From Archivesica marissinica (lineage: Eukaryota; Mollusca; Bivalvia; Venerida; Vesicomyidae): 64,000 bases of DNA. Numbering within the stretch: the stretch's first letter is position 1; each line of letters begins with the position of its first letter. Shown here piece by piece: positions 15,080 to 24,641 of this stretch. Below the pieces are notes generated by a model. It was not told where the DNA came from. It saw nothing but the letters and a program-made list of their open reading frames with translations, and did no database searches. The DNA is taken from positions 27,959,051 to 28,023,050 of the forward strand of contig CM026401.1 in assembly GCA_014843695.1 (NCBI GenBank), given 5' to 3'. Made by a program: the position numbers and the translations under genes.

Positions 15080-16224
15080 CAGGTAGTAAAGTATAAATCT
15101 TTACAATTGGACGGGGTCAAACTGCAGGCCTTTAATCAAATTTATATTTGATATATGAGACCTATTTTAGAATATGCATCAATTATTTGGGATGGCTGTG
15201 CTGAATACGAAAAACTATCCTTCGAAAGAATTCAGTATGAAGTTGCACGTATTGTTACTGGTCTCACAAGATATGTTCCTATCGATCGTTTACTAACCGC
15301 AATAGGCTGGGTTTAGCATAAGGAACTCCGCATCGCTTAATATCTTTAATCGAATCTCAAGGACAAGTTTAAACCACCAATAGTTCCCAAACATTACCTT
15401 AATGGTGAAAGATCATATTCAGTAGGCCTACACCATGCTCGAATATGAAATTGTTGCAGCAAATTGAATGTGACCGCTTTAAAAATCATTTACGTGATCG
15501 TTCCACATGCGACTGTGGATTCCACACAGAAGACGCTGAACATTACTTTTTTAATTGTTGTATATTGCGTGCCCAAAGACTACAATTATTTACAGCAACC
15601 ATTACATGTATATCATCCCCTGAGCACACATACATTACTATATGGTAAGGATGACTTTTCGGCAGATGAAAACAGATTACTATGTTCAGATGTTCAATCA
15701 TTCATAAAACACACACATAGATTCACATAGACAAGCAGAACGTATTCCACATAGACAAGCAGAGCGTATTCCACTTTATCTGAGGGCTGTTCATTATGAC
15801 TACACTTATACGGATGTCTGCCCCAAGATGGACTCGCACGCTAGGCATTGTATTTAGCAGACTCCCCCTTTTATTTCTCTTTCCATCACGACCTCCATCT
15901 CTTTCTTTCTCATACTTACGCATTGATTTCTTTCTCTCACAACTTATTCTTGTTCTTTGTTATTTTGTTTTCATAACTCTACAACGTGTACTTTTTTTCA
16001 GAAAAAATGATTTTGTGTAAAAATAAAATCGTTATGTTTCTATATTTATATATGCTTGAAATCACTGGTCGCTATTCTTTTCATTTACTATCTTGTCGGG
16101 AAGGGCCATAACTAATGTTGCTAGAACTTGTGGCCCGACCCGTTTGCCTTTATTTAATGTATCATGTTTTGTAATCACATGTATATGTAAAACGAATCGA
16201 GCAATAAAATATGATTAAACTAAG
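15080..16224 (+). mobile_element. Decayed 3' end of a CR1/jockey-like LINE (copy 1)
   Basis: Translated pieces match the LINE at 19905-23628. The reverse-transcriptase thumb end (ILEYASIIWDGCAEYEK, TGLTRYVPIDRLL) starts at about 15156. After a deletion comes PKHYLNGERS, then the C-terminal cysteine/histidine block CDCGFHTEDAEHYFFNC at about 15510-15560. Stops and frame breaks occur throughout. The 3' UTR at 16098-16141 carries GGGCCA and TGGCCC arms, and the copy ends AATAAAATATGATTAAAC, identical to the other copy. It is a 5'-truncated, internally deleted, dead copy. Confidence 0.85.
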
Positions 16225-16227
16225 GAA

Positions 16228-16830
16228 TGGCAGTGGTGGGCGTGGGAGAATGGAACTAGGTAATTTTCAATGGGCATAGCAACCAGGTCATTATGCATTT
16301 TATACATAAGGGATAACCTACTGTCAATACGCAGTTGATCTAGTCTGCGTATATTAAGGGAATGGAGTATGTCTGTAATACTAGAGATACGATATAAGTC
16401 AGCCTTTATCCAACTGGCTGTTCTTCATTCCGTTTTTGGGTATGGGACGATCAAATCTCGGAGCCATATTACAGCTGGTGTCTCACTAGAGTCTGGTAAA
16501 CCATGGACTGTAGGGCTACGGATTTGACGTGGATGTTTCTACGTAGAAACCTTAGCTTTCTGTGTTGACCTATTTATGTTAGCGTCCCACGACAGGTTAT
16601 TTGAGATATCCACGTCACGGTATTTGGCTGAGGTGACCGACTCAGGTAGGACTCCGTGGAGTTTACATTGACTGGGAATAGGATGTTTCCTTCTGGTGAC
16701 GTGGATAACTTGGCATGTGGAGGGGTTACATACCATATCCCACTCCAACTCTTCTAATCTCTTAAGATCGTTTTAGAGTGTGGACGACTCATTTGCATAT
16801 GTCATGTACCTGTACGAATGCCACATACCT
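16228..16830 (-). mobile_element. Decayed LINE reverse-transcriptase fragment, second family
   Basis: Read on the minus strand. The segment 16748-16539 gives CNPSTCQVIHVTRRKHPI, ESVTSAKYRDVDISNNLSW and ANINRSTQKA, typical of a LINE reverse-transcriptase palm/thumb region. Further on (lower coordinates) MVYQTLVRHQL and ITDILHSLNIRRLDQLRI followed by LSLMYKMHNDLVAMP are readable in shifting frames. It lies directly beside the 3' end of the preceding LINE copy in opposite orientation. Several frameshifts and stops make it a fossil. Confidence 0.8.
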
Positions 16831-17074
16831 TGATGTATAATCAATGGCGGATAACAATAACAGTGGGGCTCACGGGAAGGATAGCATACATGTGTGCATT
16901 TAATTTAATAGTAAATTCCGGTAATATGTTAATATGGAACTATAAGAATGTATAGGTCTATATAGTTATAGGATGACAGGTACGATTTATTGTAGTAACG
17001 TATTGTATGTTTATTTTCCACCTATGACATACTTTTGACCAACTTTTTTGTTATGACCTTGCGCATATATTTAA
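16831..17074. other. Gene-free AT-rich spacer
   Basis: No gene, repeat or transposon end recognised. Confidence 0.4.
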
Positions 17075-17247
17075 GAAATAATAAGTATCAATCGTGGTAT
17101 ATCGCAGAATAACCCGAGTTTGAAGTTCTTATGCGTAGAAATATATCACGAAGGCCGAAAGCCTGAGTGATATATATATATATATACGCATAAGAACGAC
17201 AAACGAGGGTTATTCTGCGATATACCACGGTTGATACTTATTATTTC
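17075..17247. repeat. 173-bp near-perfect palindrome (foldback)
   Basis: Left arm GAAATAATAAGTATCAA... pairs with right arm ...TTGATACTTATTATTTC over the full length. The arms share GGTATATCGCAGAATAACC (17096-17114) and its reverse complement (17208-17226), then TTCTTATGCGTA / TACGCATAAGAA, and ATATATCAC / GTGATATAT. The centre is a small GGCCGAAAGCC hairpin. It can form a cruciform or long hairpin and resembles a foldback/MITE terminus. Confidence 0.85.
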
Positions 17248-17833
17248 GATTCTAACACGACTTACTTCTAATAATTTTAGACGAGAATCAAAGGAGTATT
17301 TTCTTCAAACGCGGTGCTACTCTGCTGCATTTGGCTTTCGAAATTTCCTCCCGCGTAAGGGGTGATGACGTTATTTTTTATGGAAAATATCAATCTAGTG
17401 CATAAATGAACAAAAGTTGTAACTGATCAATAATTTTATTTATTTTGTCAAATAAAACTGTACAGAATAGTAACCGAAACGTTACTTAACGGAAAAACAA
17501 GACGGACAAGAGCTTATCTGATTCTAAAAATAGCTCACTTCCGCGAATTCCCACGGTAGTATTTACAAACACCACGTGACTTTCATTCATAAAACTGTAC
17601 ACGCATTGTATAAATGGAATAGCCAAAACACGGTGCACGCGCAGCATAGTTCAAGGTAGGTATATCGCAGAATAACCGAGGTAAATTTTACTCTACAAGT
17701 GTGTATGTTATTAGCTGGGTCGTGTTAGAATTAGATATAATTGTCATTAAGTTGTATGGATAAATGTGAATTTTACATAAAATCAATCATCTCTAATGTA
17801 AAGAATTACCCCCAAACTCCTGAGCAGGAATAG
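17248..17833. other. Possible foldback-element body next to the palindrome
   Basis: Bounded by inverted copies of ATTCTAACACGAC (17249-17261) and GTCGTGTTAGAAT (17719-17731). A third copy of GGTATATCGCAGAATAACC lies at 17659-17677. The palindrome and this stretch may together form one non-autonomous DNA element. No coding potential seen. Confidence 0.45.
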
Positions 17834-17900
17834 TTCAGTTTCCGTATAGTTCATAAAGAGATCAGCAATTTCAGTTTCCGTATAGTTCATAAAGAGATCA
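17834..17900. repeat. 36-bp tandem duplication
   Basis: Two copies of a segment starting TTCAGTTTCCGTATAG and ending AAAGAGATCA at 17834-17864 and 17870-17900, with no differences in the shared 31 bp. It is a recent local duplication. Confidence 0.85.
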
Positions 17901-18700
17901 AGAATATTCCAGCTGAGTTTTAGTCAAATAAGTAAAATCTTAATTTTAAAAAAAATTCAGACAATTTCACCTCCCTCAATGCATTTCACAATTTTAATCA
18001 GGCTAGTTCACATGTAAATACATATCAACTATGGACCGATGCACAGTAAAATACCTCGATATATCATACGAGTACTCTCCCTTAGATTAAATAAACCACA
18101 ATGACCTTTTGAAAGAATAGCGTGAACTAGTTGTATTACGCGTAACATGTTCATTACAGTGGGCGAGTTAGGTTAACATGTTGCTTGTTTGGCAAATAAA
18201 AGAACTATTTGACACGATAGCTTTAAATGGATATTTAGAATTATACGTAAAACTGTTTTCAAAAATCTATTTTGTTTAAACAGAGAAATGTTTAAGAAAT
18301 TGCTCTTGCGATCCTGGATGTATGAATTGGTTGTGTTTGTGTTATGAAACGAGTTGATGCTATATATATGCAGTGTGTTGTGTAACACAGTGTGTAACGA
18401 TTAGGGTTTTCTAATCTATCCCGATATGGAGATGGACATCGGACTTTGCACGTATTTTAGGGGGCATCTCAAATTATTTAATTAAGGCCAAGCAAGAAAC
18501 ATAAAATGCATTTGTTTCATGTCCCCAAATGGAGGGGATATAGTAATAACACCAGCTGTGTCTCCATTAATATGTGCGTGCCTGCGCGCGCCCGGACACG
18601 TGTTCGCTCTACATCTCGTAAACAGCTCGAACGATTTTGAAACAACCGCACATAAAAGCCAGGTCCACAAACTCAAAGGTCAATATATTTGGTGGTTAAA
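17901..18700. other. AT-rich stretch without recognisable genes
   Basis: Only short, compositionally driven open frames on both strands. No motif, repeat family or splice-flanked exon recognised. Confidence 0.5.
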
Positions 18701-18840
18701 TGTAGATAGATAGATAGATATTTTTTATTCCACCATATGATGATAATACATGTACATAATAAACACAGTTAATTCACAACAAAATGAATAGAAAAGGGAA
18801 CAGTACTTTTTACACATATGCACTATACTATATTATATGA
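18701..18840 (-). mobile_element. LINE/SINE-like 3' tail (antisense)
   Basis: On the minus strand the sequence reads ...ATATGGTGGAATAAAAAAT followed by a short TATC repeat. That is the kind of AATAAA plus simple-repeat tail left by non-LTR retrotransposons. No coding part is recognised. Confidence 0.4.
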
Positions 18841-18874
18841 CACACGCACGCAACGCAGCACGCACGAACGCACG

Positions 18875-18922
<48 letters not shown>
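18841..18922. repeat. CA-rich microsatellite
   Basis: An impure CACG/CACGCA stretch passes into a clean CA dinucleotide run of about 38 bp ending CAAACACATC. Confidence 0.95.
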
Positions 18923-18928
<6 letters not shown>

Positions 18929-19047
18929 TCGTATTTCCAACTACAGAAAAGTCGTTGTTATTTCCAAGACCGAATCGAAGTAATTCCAAAGCATGCCCAA
19001 AGTAGCAACCCTAAACGAAAAACAGAATTGGACAATTTTAATTGTTT

Positions 19048-19414
19048 TCAAACCCAGTTTATAGGGTATATTACATTAATAAATAATGCAGCGTCAATTA
19101 AATCTCGACGATCAGCTGCTGGGCGTGATGCAGGCCCAGCCCGGTCAAGTGGTGGCCTAGGCACTTGTCTTGGTCTGTCAGCACCTGGTCGAGGCGCAGG
19201 CCCAGCCCGGTCGACATCTGGTAACGGTGCTGGTTCAGCTGGCAGAGGCAAGTTGACTGCTGGTCTAGGGTTGTTAAGAGCAAGAGGTGTGGCATGTTCA
19301 GCAGCTGGCCGTATGACTGGCACAACCTGGTTCACTGCGTGTCGTTGGACTTGTCCAGGTAATGGAATGTTTACCAGCCGACGCTCCTGATTCCGAACAA
19401 GTTCTACCTCGTGT
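19048..19414 (-). CDS. Possible terminal exon, proline-rich
   Basis: On the minus strand a good splice acceptor (ATTTATCTTTTCAG) ends at 19415. It is followed by an open frame of 122 codons to a stop at 19048. The peptide starts HEVELVRNQERRLVNI, then becomes proline/alanine/arginine-rich with two copies of a motif like DRAGPAPRP / DRAGPASRP, and ends INVIYPINWV. I do not recognise the family. No upstream exon was found, so it may belong to a mobile element or be chance. Confidence 0.25.
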
Positions 19415-19554
19415 CTGAAAAGATAAATGTGTGCACACTGTTACTAAACATAATTTGATCATTTTAATATATAATGACATTTGGGTGATTTTCTGTTCAT
19501 GCATTTGGTTTAAACATATTTATTCGTTTATAATGTACAGTACATATCTATTGT

Positions 19555-19712
19555 TAGCCTGGGAATAGGCGTCGATATATGTTGCCTGGTAAGTCAAATA
19601 AATATATTTTAACACCGAGACTATTAATTGGGCCGTATTGAGTTTCTGAACATCAACTGTCATTTGGCTAGAAGTTAAAAAGTGAAAAATCGACAGACTG
19701 GAACCCAGGCTA
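19555..19712. mobile_element. 158-bp MITE with TAGCCTGGG ends
   Basis: Terminal inverted repeats TAGCCTGGG (19555-19563) and CCCAGGCTA (19704-19712) are flanked by a perfect 9-bp direct repeat, ATCTATTGT (19546-19554 and 19713-19721). Inside the ends GTCGAT is also shared. The size and duplication fit a hAT- or MULE-type non-autonomous element. A 21-bp right-end fragment of the same family lies at 34564-34584. Confidence 0.75.
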
Positions 19713-19904
19713 ATCTATTGTATACAAAGCAAAAATGGATAGAATCGAAAGCTTAATTTTGTATTGAGATTATCTACATAAACATGCATTTACTTCAACG
19801 TGTTCTATTATTACACCCTGTTCACGCAGTATTGAAACAAAACTTCATTTTAGTGACTTGTGCATTAAATAAATATGCATCAAAATAGAAATACTTGCCT
19901 ACAT
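19713..19904. other. Short spacer before LINE
   Basis: AT-rich. Nothing recognised. Confidence 0.4.
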
Positions 19905-19911
19905 TTTTATA

Positions 19912-22900
19912 AATTATACAAATCACTCGAGCACCAGTTACAAAAGTCGTGTCTGGAATTACAAACGCGCCGATTTTAGTAAATTAAATAATCTTATACA
20001 ATCGACAAATCGGTCAGTTTTAAGTTTACATTCAGTACACGAAGCCTATGAATCATTCACTACCATGTTCACTAATTTAGCAAAAATATGTATTCCTACA
20101 ACGTTTGTCATAATCCGACCAAACGATAAACCATCAGTTATTCGTAGAACATCAAGGCAACGTGACAGGTTTAAGAAAAAGGCAACCAAAACCAATTCTG
20201 CCACCGACTGGAACTTGTATAAACACATGCGTAATAAAGTAAACAACCTAAAAAAAAACATGCTAAAGAGCAATGTTTTAATAACCTTGAATTCTCTTTA
20301 TCAGAAGCTAATCTGAATAATCCAAGATCCTACTGGAAAACGGTTAAAATGTTAATTAAAAATAATAATAGTAAGTGCAACACTATTCCCCCTCTTACAG
20401 TTGAAAACAATAACACTATCAAATATTATATCACAGATATCGAAAAGGTGAACTGTTTGAAAGAATATTTTGTTTCTGTATCACACGTAGATGAAACTAA
20501 TGCTCAGTTACCGAACTTTGTCTCCAAAACTAATACAACCCTAACTGATTTCGTTATTCAAGAACAAGAAATAATTGATATAATTTCTTCATTACTAATA
20601 AATAAGGCTGTAGGATCAGACGAAATTAGTCATAGAATGTTGAAAGAAACTCGAAATACTATTAGTAAACTTCTATGCATATTGTTTAGAAGATCATTAC
20701 ACGAAGGTATATATCCAAACAACTGGACATTTGCAAAAGTTATGACTCTATTTAAAAAAGGCAACAAAAGCACACCCTCCAACTACAGACCCATATCATT
20801 GATCAGTTGTATTGGAAAAGTCATGGAAAGGGTAATATACAAACATATTTACAATCATTTACATTCAAGTAATCTAATATATCCTTTGCAATCTGGTTTT
20901 CTACCGGGACACTCGACGATTTACCAACTTTTAGACATATATTATAAAATGTGTGAATCATTTGACAAACAACAAACAACCTGTATAGTGTTCCATGACA
21001 TATCGAACGCGTTTGACCGTGTCTGGCACCGAGGCCTTCTTTTTAAACTTAGACAATACGGTATTAATGGTGAACTTCTTCAAAGCTTAAACGATTACCT
21101 GTATAACCGCAAACAGTCAGTCTTTGTAGGATCTGAAATCTCAAATATTCTGAGTCTAACAGCCGGCGTTCCTCAAGGCTCCGCCTTAGGACCACTATTA
21201 TTTCTGATATACGTCAATGACATAGCTGAAAATGTGTTAAGCGTAACAAGACTATTCGCGGATGATAGCTCAACATTGAAGCAAGATCTCCAACAAATTA
21301 ATGATTGGTCACGCCAATGGCTAGTAAATTTTAATCCTAACAAAACGGAAATTATGATTTTTCCATCCAGTGTTACTTTTAGTCCGACTTTATATTTTAA
21401 CAATACTAAACTCGATTTTGCTGAGCACCACAAACACCTCGGCTTAACATTATCATCAGATCTTAAATGGCACGAACACATACATAATATTACAGTATCA
21501 GCGACGAAAGTTTTAAGTTCAATGAGAGCGGTGAAATATAAACTAAAGAGAAATACTATTAACCAAATTTATATATCATATATGATATATGGTGTATACT
21601 ATATATGATAATGTTGTACAGGTATACTTGTGATGCTATATACTATTGAAAAATGTATTTAATAATTTGTTATATAGCCGAGGTATGTAATACATATAAT
21701 AATGCTGTATGTGTATACTTGTTATCCACTGGCCGAATCTTGTTATCTTCGCTTTCGAACAAGATAGACTGATGGTGGAACAGCGTTGTAGCGTTGCATA
21801 GTATTCAGAATATGGAGTGCAAAATTTTGATCTTGAGATGGCATTTATCATTACGATTAAGATAAAAATGGAGAATTATTTTCGCTATGATTTGGAGAAA
21901 ATAGCAATTAAGAACAGTTATAAATGCGTATGTTTTCTATATGTTTGTGCTAGCTTACATACTATTTATGTTATATTATGTGTGTTCTCATGTGATTGGA
22001 AAGTTGAATGGAATTTAATTAATTAATCTATGTATATGTCATGTAATATTAATCTACAATGCCGCTCTGAATTAAATAAATGGATGCATTCTGATTTACA
22101 AATAAGACCACATGTTAAATTTATAATATTTAACATTTAGCAATGAATATGGATACGAAGGGTTTACTACTCTGCCATGTTATACAACTTTGCAACAACT
22201 TCAATTTTGTATGTTTGGTTTTGTGTTTTGTTGTGTCTTTTGACCATCTCCTTGTTAGAAATAAAGAACTATTTTGCTTTAATTATAAGACACATATCAG
22301 ATAAATATTACATGTATTTACACATAGATATAAATATAAATGGCTGTGGGAGCTCATTTGTATAAAATGTATGCTTTATGTTTGCACTGTTCGCTAACTG
22401 TATATAATATGTATATATGTCCTCATGGGCTTGACAGCCTATTGGAATTTAATAAAATAAACTAAACTATGAGGCTCATTTTGGAATACGCTTCTGTCGT
22501 ATGGGATGGGTGTACCGAGTACGAAAAGAGATCTTTAGAACTATTACAATTCGAAGCGGCACGCGTAGTAACAGGACTCACAAGGTCCGTATCAATCCAT
22601 TTATTAACGAAAGAAATTGGTTGGGTACCGTTATCTGATAGACGTAAAATTCAAAAACTTATCACTGTTTTTAAAGCAAAACAAGGTCTTATACCGAGTT
22701 ACCTTAGAAACATTTTCCCTAATATCGTATCTGAAACTACAGACTACCCATTACGTAATAATGACAACTATACAACAATCGCAAGGCGAACACAAGTCTA
22801 TAATAACTCGTTCATACCATCATCAGCAGCTCTATGGAATTCACTTGACGCAAGTATCCGAAATGCCGAATCACTAAATATATTTAAATCGAGACTAAGA

Positions 22901-23254
22901 GAAATGTTCATCGTACCTAAACACTTTTTATATGGCGAACGATCACTCTCGGTACTTCATGCCCAACTACGAAACAAGTGCAGCAATCTAAACAATGACC
23001 TGTTCAATAATTACTAATTACATACGAGTAAATCCACACTGTGACTATGACTCCCAAATCGAAGACTCAGAACATTTTTTATTTCAATGTAATAAATTTA
23101 CTGTTCAAAGAATTACTCTATTCAATGAAACTATAGCTTTCCATCCCCTTATTGTCAACCTGCTTTCACATGGCCGCGAAACACTCAATGAGAACGAAAA
23201 TATAATTATATTTGCAACAGTTCAAAAGTATATTAAACAATCAAAGCGTTTCTA
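19912..23254 (+). pseudogene. LINE ORF2: reverse transcriptase, three frame-breaking lesions
   Basis: Visible motifs in order: NNPRSYWKTVK, NKAVGSDEISHRMLK, YPNNWTFAKVMTLFKKGN, NYRPISLISCIGKVMERV, LQSGFLPGHST, HDISNAFDRVWHRGLLF, GVPQGSALGPLLFLIYVND, and the catalytic box RLFADDSS at about 21251-21274. Next is WLVNFNPNKTEIMIF, then ILEYASVVWDG after the nested insert. The lesions are a one-base shift at the A-run near 20250, the insertion after 21585, and a 7-bp tandem duplication of TAATTAC at 23008-23021 that creates a stop. Between FADDSS and TLKQDLQQINDW roughly 15-20 residues usual for the family are absent, an apparent internal deletion. The element copies RNA by target-primed reverse transcription when intact. 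This copy cannot. Confidence 0.88.
21586..22467 (+). mobile_element. 882-bp nested insertion, probably another non-LTR 3' end
   Basis: Flanked by TATGA at 21581-21585 and 22468-22472. Removing one TATGA and the insert restores the host reading frame exactly (..NQIYISYM then RLILEYAS..). The insert ends GGAATTTAATAAAATAAACTAAAC-like, an AATAAA-type tail. Its body has no clear coding motif, so it is likely a 5'-truncated LINE tail or a SINE-like element. Confidence 0.8.
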
Positions 23255-23628
23255 ATTTGTGATCACGTTAGCAACACAACATTCGCTATGATATTACTTC
23301 CGATCGAGCGCACCATGGGGATCTCTCACCTGGGGAACGGAACCTAGCAACCGCGTTAGTAAAATTTGAGTTTTTTTAAATTGTTATCATTCAAACACTG
23401 CTTCAATTGCCTTTCGACTTGATAAATAATATCTCATTAAACTTCAAATATACATGTCATAAGTTACATATTCGCCAGTATTGCACTAAGTTCATCATAC
23501 GCTCATGGGAAGGGCCAATTACTAATGTTGTTCAGAACTTGTGGCCCAACCCATTTGCTTTTGCTCTTATTATATATGTCTTTGAATTTATTATGTACAT
23601 GTATATAGCAATAAAATATGATTAAACT

Positions 23629-24569
23629 AATACTTACTACCTATTTAAGGTTTTATAAAATGTGACATTATATTATAATTATATAATAAGCTTAGTTATC
23701 GAAATAGCTAACTTCGCTTTAGCAAGGTTCCTTAAGAAACCACATCAGGAATGCGCCAAATAGCATTTTCCCAGTACACCCGGTGAGGAGTTGCCATCTC
23801 AAACGTGGTACATCATAATATTATACTTTACACACGCGCGCAAAATAATTATGCATTCCATTTGTTTTTGCCTCGGCATAGCCACATGTAAGAATATTAT
23901 CATGTTATGAATGATTGGCGAAATATGCTATGCTAAATGTTATTAAAAAGGTATTCGTTAATTTCAAAGGTGTCATGGACGAGCAGAAAAGACGATTGCT
24001 TTTAGCGTTGCTGTCGGCAATTGTTCCCCTACCACCGTACCATACTGAACATGTTATGGAGCTCTTGGTTCACCTTCTGACCATCGTCCATTTACCACCT
24101 TCACCGAACACCGATATGCGATTCGGAATGACAATTCTTACGAAGGGAGAACTGTTTTTACTTTATTTGCTGAAAACAGATACCAGTTTTACCAGCTTAC
24201 TGGTGACACACCAGACATTTTCATTGAATTGCAAAACCAGGTTTCGCTTCAGACTGAACGTGAGCATTTGTTAAGCTAGGCGCACATATTTGCGATTGCG
24301 GCAAGGAATCTCTGGTCCGATGCGTTATTTATCGCATGTGATTGCCGGACAGATTATCAAACAGAAATTCATTGACACCCGCATATGCATGCGACGGTTT
24401 CGATACGAACCTAATCTGCCGCTCCGAATGCTATCGCAGAGGAACTCCAGGGTATTTGTGACGTCATCCTGGGAAATCCCATGTTTTAATCATGTCACGA
24501 GGTCAGTATGTGCCAATTTCACCACAAGAAGTTGAATATTTCAAATGTTGTGCAATTTGGTGAGGCCGT
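23629..24569. other. Spacer with an unidentified broken ORF
   Basis: No recognised element ends. See the ORF at 23975-24290. Confidence 0.4.
23975..24290 (+). pseudogene. Unidentified ORF, possibly frameshifted
   Basis: One frame gives MDEQKRRLLLALLSAIV and HTEHVMELLVHLL, helix-like. From about 24090 a second frame reads more protein-like (AIRNDNSYEGRTVFTLFA, QLTGDTPDIFIELQNQV) and ends at a TAG near 24277. The switch suggests an old frameshift. I do not recognise the family. It could be a transposon gene fragment or chance. Confidence 0.22.
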
Positions 24570-24641
24570 AGGTCTACCTCTACATAAGTCAACATATTGA
24601 CTACCATTACAGCCAAAAACGTCATATTGCTGATGATACTA

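Larger units (their letters stand above)
19905..23628 (+). mobile_element. 5'-truncated CR1/jockey-like LINE (copy 2), nearly complete reverse-transcriptase half
   Basis: The coding sequence starts abruptly within the linker between endonuclease and reverse transcriptase (about 19912), so the endonuclease is missing. It runs through the reverse transcriptase, a C-terminal Cys/His block (HCDYDSQIEDSEHFLFQC at about 23035-23090) and a 3' UTR. The end AATAAAATATGATTAAAC lies near 23628. The UTR contains GGGCCA and TGGCCC arms at 23507-23552 shared with copy 1. The element is interrupted by an 882-bp insertion at 21586-22467. Confidence 0.9.

Noticed and set aside
18482..18713. Overlapping 64-codon frames on both strands
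   Set aside because: Short, mutually antisense, no motif or splice signals.
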